Shown here in pieces: positions 58,280-64,000 of a DNA stretch of 64,000 nt (the stretch's first letter is position 1; the number at the start of each line of letters is the position of its first letter). The translations under genes and the position numbers were made by a program. Origin of the DNA: Streptomyces tubercidicus (GTDB taxonomy: Bacteria > Actinomycetota > Actinomycetes > Streptomycetales > Streptomycetaceae). The notes below the pieces were generated by a model. The model worked only from the letters and a program-made list of their open reading frames with translations, had not been told where the DNA came from and ran no database searches. The stretch is taken from assembly GCF_027497495.1 (NCBI RefSeq), contig NZ_CP114205.1, forward strand, positions 1,116,001 to 1,180,000, read 5' to 3'.

Positions 58280-59047
58280 ATGACGCAGCTGACGACGGAA
58301 ACGACAGCGAACCTGACGACAGTGCCCACGGCGGGGGCCCCGTCGGCACCCACCGGGCACGGCGGCCGCATCGGGTTCGCCGAACTGCCGGGCCTGATGG
58401 GCCTGATGACGGGCGATGAGAAGCACGGACCGGCCGCCACCTCCACGCTCGACGCCCTCTGGGTGCTCTACGACCGAGTGCTGCGGGTCTCCCCCGACAC
58501 CGCCTCGGACCCGGGACGGGACCGCTTTCTGCTCTCCAAAGGGCACGGCCCGATGGCGTACTACGCGGTGCTGGCCGCCAAGGGCTTCTTCCCCGTTGCC
58601 TGGCTGCCGGGCTTCGGCTCGTACGACTCGCCGCTCGGCCACCACCCCGACCGGCTGCTGGTGCCCGGCGCCGAGATCGGCAGCGGATCGCTCGGCCACG
58701 GGCTGCCGCTGGCCGTCGGCACCGCCCTCGGCCTGCGGGCGCAGGGCCGCCCGGAACCGGCCGTATGGGTACTGATCGGCGACGCCGAACTGGACGAGGG
58801 CAGCAATCACGAAGCCCTGGCCTACGCGGCCGCCGCGGGCCTGGACCGGCTGCACACCCTGGTCATCGACAACTCCTCCGCCACCCACGGCTGGCGCGGC
58901 GGGATCGCCTCCCGTTTCGAGACGGCTGGGTGGTCCGCGGTCACCGTGGACGGCCGCGACCACGAGGCGCTGGAAGCGGCCTTCGGCGCGCCGCACCCGG
59001 GTCGTCCCCATGCGGTGGTCGCCCGGGTCGAGCCCAAGGACGCCTGA
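58280..59047 (+). CDS. Transketolase, N-terminal (TPP-binding) subunit
   Basis: 255 aa from ATG 58280. The region matches the TPP-binding half of transketolase: LLSKGHGPMAYYAVLA, GSLGHGLPLAVGTALGL and the TPP motif WVLIGDAELDEGSNHEALAYA with the following VIDNSS. No ribosome site precedes it; combined with the promoter geometry, the mRNA is probably leaderless. The enzyme needs the second subunit at 59109. Split transketolases occur in secondary metabolism and some central pathways; the acceptor is unknown. Confidence 0.85.
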   Translation: MTQLTTETTANLTTVPTAGAPSAPTGHGGRIGFAELPGLMGLMTGDEKHGPAATSTLDALWVLYDRVLRVSPDTASDPGRDRFLLSKGHGPMAYYAVLAAKGFFPVAWLPGFGSYDSPLGHHPDRLLVPGAEIGSGSLGHGLPLAVGTALGLRAQGRPEPAVWVLIGDAELDEGSNHEALAYAAAAGLDRLHTLVIDNSSATHGWRGGIASRFETAGWSAVTVDGRDHEALEAAFGAPHPGRPHAVVARVEPKDA

Positions 59048-59103
59048 GCGCTCCGCCCCGTCTCCCCATTTACGACCAGGTTTACGACCAGGACTTCGAG
59101 AGG

Positions 59104-59151
59104 TTTCAGTGGACGTTTCAGTGGACATTTCAGCGGACGTTTCAGTGATGG
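59104..59151 (+). repeat. Four 12-bp tandem repeats at the start of the second transketolase gene
   Basis: Units TTTCAGTGGACG, TTTCAGTGGACA, TTTCAGCGGACG, TTTCAGTGATGG. In frame they encode VDVS-VDIS-ADVS-VMDT and place a GTG or ATG in three units, so start sites are repeated. Confidence 0.85.
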
Positions 59152-60056
59152 ACACCATGCGGGAGCGCTTCGCCTCGGTCACTTCGCAACTGTTGGAGGA
59201 GGACCCGCGGCTGGCGCTGGTGCTCGCCGACATCGGGGCAGCCGGCTTCACCGAGGCGGCAGAACGGCATCCGGACCGGGTGGTGAATGTCGGTATCCGG
59301 GAGCAGTTGCTGATCGGAGTGGGCGGCGGGATGGCACTCACCGGGCTCCGCCCGATCATGCACACCTTTGCCAGCTTTCTCGTGGAGCGCCCCTTCGAGC
59401 AGGTCAAGCTGGACCTCGGCCACCAGGGCGTGGGCGGGGTACTGGTGAGCGCCGGGGCCTCCTATGACTGGCCCAGCGGCGGCTTCACCCATATGGCACC
59501 CGGTGATGTCGCGCTGCTGGACACCCTCGACGGCTGGACCGTGCATGTCCCCGGGCACCCGGACGAGGCGGAGACCCTGCTGCGGCACGCCGCCGCGGCC
59601 GGTGACGACAAGGTGTACGTCCGGCTGTCCCTACAGGCCAACGCCGCGCCCCGGCCGGTGGACGGGACCGGCTTCCACACCGTGCGGGAGGGCCGCGACG
59701 GGGTGGTGATCGCCGTCGGCCCGATGCTGGACCCTGTGCTCGCCGCGACCGAGGGGCTGCCGGTGACCGTGCTCTACGCGACAACCGTGCGGCCCTTCGA
59801 CGCCGCCACACTGCGCGCCGCGGCCGGGGCCGCCGGCACCTCGGATGTGGTGATTGTGGAGCCCTATCTTGCGGGGACCTCGACGCGCCTGGCGGCCGAG
59901 GCGCTGGAGGACCGGCCGCACCGGCTGCTGGGGCTCGGCGTCGGCCGCCGGGAACTGCGCCGCTACGGGCAGCTCGACGAGCACCTGACGGCACACGGCC
60001 TCGACCCGCGGAGCCTGCGGGAGCGGATCACCGGGTTTGTGTCCGCGCGGCCCTGA
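59109..60056 (+). CDS. Transketolase, C-terminal (pyrimidine-binding) subunit
   Basis: 315 aa from GTG 59109 (GAGAGG 5 bases upstream) or 302 aa from ATG 59148. It holds the Pyr domain (RVVNVGIREQLLIGVGGGMALTG, the Glu that activates TPP, and FASFLVERPFEQVKLDL) and the C-terminal transketolase domain. 61 bp after the first subunit, so one operon; the two make one enzyme. The early residues are low-complexity repeats. Confidence 0.85.
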   Translation: MDVSVDISADVSVMDTMRERFASVTSQLLEEDPRLALVLADIGAAGFTEAAERHPDRVVNVGIREQLLIGVGGGMALTGLRPIMHTFASFLVERPFEQVKLDLGHQGVGGVLVSAGASYDWPSGGFTHMAPGDVALLDTLDGWTVHVPGHPDEAETLLRHAAAAGDDKVYVRLSLQANAAPRPVDGTGFHTVREGRDGVVIAVGPMLDPVLAATEGLPVTVLYATTVRPFDAATLRAAAGAAGTSDVVIVEPYLAGTSTRLAAEALEDRPHRLLGLGVGRRELRRYGQLDEHLTAHGLDPRSLRERITGFVSARP

Positions 60057-60092
60057 CCTGGAGCGCGGCCGCGCGGCACGGCTGCGGCCGGC

Positions 60093-61016
60093 TCAGATGT
60101 GCTTGTCGAGCCAGGCCAGCAGATCGTCCTTGACCTCCTCGCGATTCGTCTCGTTGAGGATCTCGTGACGGGCGTCCGGATACGCCTTCCACGTCAGATC
60201 GCGGGTGCCCACGTAGCGGAAGTCCTCCAGGAGTTCATGGACCAGGGTCATCCTCTGGTGGCAGGGGTCCATGTCCCCCACGGCGACATGGACGGGCAGC
60301 CCGCGCGGCATACGGGCGAGGTTCCGCGGGTCGTTGATCTTGCGGATGGCGCGTACCCAGTCGACGGCGAGACCGGCGCAGAAGGGGAAGCCGCAGTCCT
60401 CGTCGGCGACATAGGCATCCACCTCGGCGGCGTCGCGGGAGAGCCATTCGTACCCGGTGCGGTGGGTGAAGGCGTCGTTGAAGGAGCTGAAAGTGCGGGG
60501 GATGAAGGCGGAGAGCGCGCTGCGGCCGTACTCGGCGATCTCCTCCTCCAGTCCGGCGACGGCACCGTCGATGTCCAGGCCGGGCAGGGTGCGGAAGGTG
60601 CCGGTGAGGATCAGCCCGGCGAGGTCGGCGCCGTACTCCTGGGCGTAGTCGCGGGCCAGCATCGCGCCCATGCTGTGGCCGAGCAGCACCAGCGGGATAC
60701 CGGGGTGGGCGGCGGCCGCGTGGTTGCCGATGCCCTTGAGGTCGCTGACGATCGCCCGCCAGGCGTCCTCGCCGACCACCCCGCGGCCGCCGGTGGAGGC
60801 GGCGGTGGCGCCGTGGCCGCGGTGGTCGGAGGCGAGGACGGCATAGCCGTAGCCGGTCAGAAAGCGTGCGAAGCGGTCGTAGCGCCGGCCGTGTTCCGCG
60901 GCGCCGTGGGCGATCTGGACGAGGGCACGCGGGTGGCCGGACTCCGGGAGCCAGGTATAGGTGGCGATACGGGCGCCGTCCGGGGCCTGGTGGAAGTCCT
61001 GCTGCATGGCCTGCAT
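60093..61016 (-). CDS. Monoacylglycerol lipase-like alpha/beta hydrolase
   Basis: 307 aa from ATG 61016 (GGAGACGACGCC before it). Serine hydrolase set: AHGAAEHGRRYDRFA (oxyanion HG), LASDHRGHG, nucleophile GHSMGAMLARDYA, an Asp in AVGDMDPCHQ, and C-terminal PDARHEILNE with the His. The HGxxEHxxRY pattern matches bacterial lysophospholipase/monoglyceride lipases. Cytoplasmic; likely frees fatty acid from acyl esters. Confidence 0.88.
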   Translation of the reverse strand: MQAMQQDFHQAPDGARIATYTWLPESGHPRALVQIAHGAAEHGRRYDRFARFLTGYGYAVLASDHRGHGATAASTGGRGVVGEDAWRAIVSDLKGIGNHAAAAHPGIPLVLLGHSMGAMLARDYAQEYGADLAGLILTGTFRTLPGLDIDGAVAGLEEEIAEYGRSALSAFIPRTFSSFNDAFTHRTGYEWLSRDAAEVDAYVADEDCGFPFCAGLAVDWVRAIRKINDPRNLARMPRGLPVHVAVGDMDPCHQRMTLVHELLEDFRYVGTRDLTWKAYPDARHEILNETNREEVKDDLLAWLDKHI

Positions 61017-61467
61017 GGCGTCGTCTCCTGACTGCCGGGGGCGGTGGCTGACGAGTCGTCGCCGCCCACTCTTCCGCGCCGCGCGACGGTACGCCAAGGG
61101 GCGCGCGTGGCGGAGGTGGCCTACGAGGTGCGGCGTCACCGGCTTCGAGCAGCGAGAGCCGTCCGGCCCCGGCTCGGCTGCCGTCACGACGGGGTGGGGA
61201 GGCGTGGGGTGGCGTGGTTCCGGGAGCCTCCGGGGGTGCCGGGGCCGTTGTGGCACAAGGGGTGGTGCGGGAGTGCTTCGTGCTTCAACTCCTCTTCTCT
61301 GCGCACCCAGTTGATGTTTCGTGCGCCCCGCAGTAGGTATGCCAACGGGTATTGCACGGGGTAAGTGAAAGATCACTTTCCGGAACATTCACTGCCGACG
61401 GCGCCGCCGGTGCCGTCCCAAGGCGGGGTGCAACCAGCGCGGGAAGATCGCGAAGGAGGGGCTCGTC
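61017..61467. promoter_or_regulatory. 451-bp divergent region with an inverted repeat
   Basis: AAGTGA-AAGA-TCACTT at 61363-61378 is a perfect inverted repeat, about 90 bases before the acyl-CoA dehydrogenase, in a locally AT-richer stretch. Candidate operator. No gene is seen in the rest. Confidence 0.45.
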
Positions 61468-62802
61468 TTGCATCGCTATTTCACGGACCAGAGACATGAG
61501 GCACTCCGGCAACGGGTGCGGAACTTCGCCGAGAGCGAGGTCCGCCCCCGGATTGCCGAGATGGAGGCGAACCGGTCCGTATGCCATGACCTGTCTCGTC
61601 TGATCGCGCGTCAGGGATGGATAGGCGCGACCGTGCACCGCGCCTACGGAGGTATGGGCGCCGGGCATGTCGCCAAGACCCTCATCATCGAGGAGCTGTC
61701 GCGGGTGAGTGCCGCGATGGGCGCCATGGTGCAGGCGTCCCAGCTGGGCGTCGCGAAGATCGTCCACTTCGGCAGCGAGGAGCAGAAGAAGACCTGGCTC
61801 CCGGCCATAGCCTCCGGCGACTGCCTGCCGACCATCGCCGTCACCGAACCGGAGTCCGGCGGCCATGTGCTGGGCATGTCCTCCAGCGCGGTCCGCGACG
61901 GCGACGACTATGTCCTCAACGGCCGGAAGACCTACGTCGGCAACAGCCATGTCGGCGATCTGCACGGCGTCGTGGTCCGCACCGGTGAGGGCTCCAAGGG
62001 CCTCTCGGCGTTCCTCGTGGAGTCCGACACCCCCGGCTTCCGGGTCGGGCCGCAGCAGCCCGCGATGGGCCTGCACGGCTTCAGCTTCGGCGAGCTGTTC
62101 TTCGACAACTGCCGGGTCCCGGCGGCGAATCTGCTGGGCCGGGAGGGCGACGGCCTGTCGGTCGCGTACTCCTCCAGCGTGCTGTACGGACGGCCCAATC
62201 TGACCGCCGTGTCACTGGGCATCCATCAGGCGGTGCTGGACGAGACGACGAGGTTCTGCACGGAGCGGCAGCGCTACGGCAAACCGCTGGCCGACCTGGG
62301 CAACATCAAGCTGAAGCTCGGCCGCATCCAGTCGCGGCTGCTGCTGGCCCGGCTGTCCGCGTATCACGCGGTGCATCTGCTGGACCAAGGGCTGCCGTGC
62401 GATGCGGAGCTGATGAACGCCAAGCTGGTCAACGTGGAATCGGCGCTGGAGTCGGCGCGCGACGCGATGGACATCCACGCCGCGTGCGGGCTGTTCACCG
62501 ACCGGCCGGTGGAACGTTTCCTGCGCGATGCGCACCACATCTTCGCGCCGGCCGGCACCTCCGACATCCAGCTGCTGCGCCTGGGCGAACTGGCCCTGGG
62601 CCGCGCACAGGGCGAATGGTCCAGCCGGCTCGCTGATCTGCTGCGGCTGGAGCCCTCGGAGTGGCCCGAGGAGGACGAGGTCCCCTGTGAGGCCCCCGCG
62701 GACCCGCCCGCCGCGGTGCGGGCCGAGGACACCACGCCCACGGTGCCGGGCCAGCGCACCGGACCGGTACGCCGGCACTCCTGGTTGGCCCGGCCGAGCT
62801 GA
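61468..62802 (+). CDS. Acyl-CoA dehydrogenase family protein
   Basis: 444 aa from TTG 61468 with GAAGGAGGGG 6-15 bases upstream, which decides the unusual start. ACAD body: LIIEELSRVSAAMGAMV, AVTEPESGGHVLGMSS (FAD site), GRKTYVGNSHVGD, RQRYGKPLADLGNIKLKL and AGTSDIQLLRLGELALG. The region of the catalytic Glu is not obvious by eye. It resembles dehydrogenases in polyketide extender or specialised pathways; a Pro-rich C-terminal tail is added. Alone and opposite the hydrolase. Confidence 0.82.
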   Translation: MHRYFTDQRHEALRQRVRNFAESEVRPRIAEMEANRSVCHDLSRLIARQGWIGATVHRAYGGMGAGHVAKTLIIEELSRVSAAMGAMVQASQLGVAKIVHFGSEEQKKTWLPAIASGDCLPTIAVTEPESGGHVLGMSSSAVRDGDDYVLNGRKTYVGNSHVGDLHGVVVRTGEGSKGLSAFLVESDTPGFRVGPQQPAMGLHGFSFGELFFDNCRVPAANLLGREGDGLSVAYSSSVLYGRPNLTAVSLGIHQAVLDETTRFCTERQRYGKPLADLGNIKLKLGRIQSRLLLARLSAYHAVHLLDQGLPCDAELMNAKLVNVESALESARDAMDIHAACGLFTDRPVERFLRDAHHIFAPAGTSDIQLLRLGELALGRAQGEWSSRLADLLRLEPSEWPEEDEVPCEAPADPPAAVRAEDTTPTVPGQRTGPVRRHSWLARPS

Positions 62803-62980
62803 GCGGCGGGTCCTGGGCCGGGCCACGGCGGTCCGGCCCGGGACCTGTGCCGCGGCCCCGGCCCGGCGGCCCGGCGCGAAGGCCGTCCGCCGGCACCGGG
62901 GCCGGGGCCGGGGCTGGAAATCGGGGTGAAACCAGGGGCGGAAGTAGGGGCGGAAGTAGAGGTAGACGCCGAAGCCGCTC
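62803..62980. repeat. Low-complexity gap with a short tandem repeat
   Basis: GGGGCC/GGGGCGGAAGTA-type units (about 62893-62960) repeat imperfectly. No gene. Confidence 0.4.
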
Positions 62981-63586
62981 TCAGGGCGCGTCGCTCTGCT
63001 GCTTCTCCATCTGGTGGATCTGCTCGACGAGTTCGGCGGCCATCGACTTGATGGTCTCCAGCCCCTCCCTCCCCCAGGGCCGCGGTTCCAGGTCCACGAC
63101 ACAGACGGTGCCCAGCGCCGTCCCCGTACGGTCGATCAGCGGCGCACCGAGGTAGGAGCGGATACCGATCTCATCGACGACGGGGTTGCCGGCGAACCGC
63201 GGATAGTCGCAGACGTCCTCCAGCACCAGGGCCTTGCGGCGGACGATGACATGCGGGCAGTAGCCGTGGTCCCGGTCCATCACCCGGCCCGGCTGGGCGC
63301 TGGCGGGCGCCGGGCCCAGCTCGACGGCCTGGTCCTGGGAGGGCGTGTAGAGACCGGCGAAGTACTGCCGCCGCTCGTCGATGAAGTTGACCATCGAGTA
63401 CGGCGCCCGGGTGGTCCGGGCGAGCTTGCGCGCGAACTCGTCGAACGCGGGCAGCGGGGAGTCGCCGATCCCCAGGGCGCGCAGCCGGGCGACGCGCGCC
63501 GGGGCCTCGTCGTCCTGCGGGGTGAGCAGCAGATGGCGCGTCGGGTCGTAGGAGATGTACGGGACGCGGGAGGCAGGGTGGTTCAT
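62981..63586 (-). CDS. GAF-domain protein linked to the conservon
   Basis: 201 aa from ATG 63586 (GGAGCTGCC upstream), overlapping the CvnD-type gene by 4 bases. A single GAF domain with the conserved YSMVNFIDERRQYFAGLY, CPHVIVRRKALVLEDVCDYPRF and YLGAPLIDRTGTALGTVCVVD. Such free GAF proteins bind small ligands or mediate protein contacts. It follows conservons in other streptomycetes, so it probably belongs to that signalling module. Confidence 0.85.
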   Translation of the reverse strand: MNHPASRVPYISYDPTRHLLLTPQDDEAPARVARLRALGIGDSPLPAFDEFARKLARTTRAPYSMVNFIDERRQYFAGLYTPSQDQAVELGPAPASAQPGRVMDRDHGYCPHVIVRRKALVLEDVCDYPRFAGNPVVDEIGIRSYLGAPLIDRTGTALGTVCVVDLEPRPWGREGLETIKSMAAELVEQIHQMEKQQSDAP

Positions 63587-64000
63587 GGCAGCTCCGGGGT
63601 CGCGGCGAGGGCGGGGGTGAGCAGATGCTGGACGAGCGAAACCAGGACTTGGGTGGCGGAGCCGCCCCGGCGGGCGTCGCAGAGCACGACGGGGATGTCC
63701 GGGGAGACATCCATGGCGCTGCGGACCTCGTCCGGGTCGTAGCGGTAGGAGCCCTCGAATTCGTTGACGGCGACGATGAACTGGATGCCGCGCCGCTCGA
63801 AGAAGTCGACGGCGGCGAAGCACTGGTCCAGGCGCCGGGTGTCGGCGAGGATGACCGCGCCGAGCGCGCCGTTGGACAGTTCGTCCCACATGAACCAGAA
63901 GCGCTGCTGCCCCGGCGTCCCGAAGAGGTAGAGGACATGCGCGGGGCTGAGGGTGATCCGGCCGAAGTCCATGGCGACGGTGGTGGTGCTCTTCTCCTCG
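63583..64000 (-). CDS. CvnD-type small GTPase-like protein, C-terminal part (cut by window edge)
   Basis: Open at the window edge; 138 codons remain. It reads TVAMDFGRITLSPAHVLYLFGTPGQQRFWFMWDEL, with DFG/GTPG switch motifs of the conservon D protein (MglA/Ras-like), then NEFEGSYRYDPDEVR where the GTPase N-K-x-D is degenerate (VNEFE). Conservons join a sensor-like histidine kinase, a roadblock protein, a DUF742 protein and this GTPase. Their other members should lie just beyond the window. Confidence 0.85.
   Translation of the reverse strand, partial: EEKSTTTVAMDFGRITLSPAHVLYLFGTPGQQRFWFMWDELSNGALGAVILADTRRLDQCFAAVDFFERRGIQFIVAVNEFEGSYRYDPDEVRSAMDVSPDIPVVLCDARRGGSATQVLVSLVQHLLTPALAATPELP

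Overview
The window is high-GC actinobacterial DNA, most likely a Streptomyces chromosome. Third codon positions are strongly G/C biased and GTG and TTG starts are common. Typical families are present: Scr1-type XRE/DUF397 pairs, a conservon-type GTPase, DDN/F420-type proteins, SpoIIE-type phosphatases with PAS and GAF domains, and TIGR03086 proteins. I found one tRNA gene, tRNA-Pro(GGG), and no rRNA or CRISPR array.

Left part (1-14.5 kb): the end of a ferredoxin/ferredoxin-reductase pair in which the ferredoxin is reduced to 20 codons; a CapA-like lipoprotein; a TPR protein; an Mrr-type nuclease fused to a TerD domain; a DDN-hemerythrin fusion; an acyl-CoA ligase; a secreted GH29 fucosidase with a PA14 domain; and a TIGR03086 protein.

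14.56-19.86 kb is a discrete 5.3 kb island inserted inside a lipase-maturation-factor-like gene. The host gene's real 3' end lies beyond the island (19857-20146). The island supplies a divergent but full-length replacement 3' end, so the gene stays open. Joining the outer flanks at a shared ACCT restores an in-frame 474-codon gene. The cargo is a Scr1-type XRE/DUF397 pair, a small protein, and a tightly overlapping four-gene operon: radical SAM enzyme, DEDDh-like exonuclease, P-loop kinase-like protein and aldo/keto reductase. No integrase is visible in it. This is my main candidate for an undescribed system.

Middle part (20-52 kb): ordinary chromosomal genes. These include a PaaX / AidB-like dehydrogenase / enoyl-CoA hydratase / DUF1990 block, a Tat-exported metallophosphatase, two PAS-GAF-PP2C-ATPase phosphatases, a succinate-semialdehyde dehydrogenase, an L,D-transpeptidase, an MFS exporter and a glutamine-synthetase-like enzyme. 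A complete L-carnitine to glycine betaine operon is controlled by an XRE-TetR fusion. A D,D-carboxypeptidase, a P450 and an XRE / ImmA / MAB_1171c triad follow.

52.3-57.7 kb is a second, decayed accessory region next to tRNA-Pro. It holds a truncated AraC gene, IS-end-like sequences, a fibre-like repeat protein and its shorter relatives, a frameshifted MBL-fold hydrolase, an IS630-type transposase fragment and a tyrosine-integrase remnant.

Right end (57.8-64 kb): a YiaAB protein, a two-gene (split) transketolase behind a perfect 20-bp SoxR/MerR-type palindrome and probably leaderless, a monoacylglycerol-lipase-like hydrolase, an acyl-CoA dehydrogenase with a TTG start, and the edge of a conservon (GAF protein and CvnD-type GTPase).
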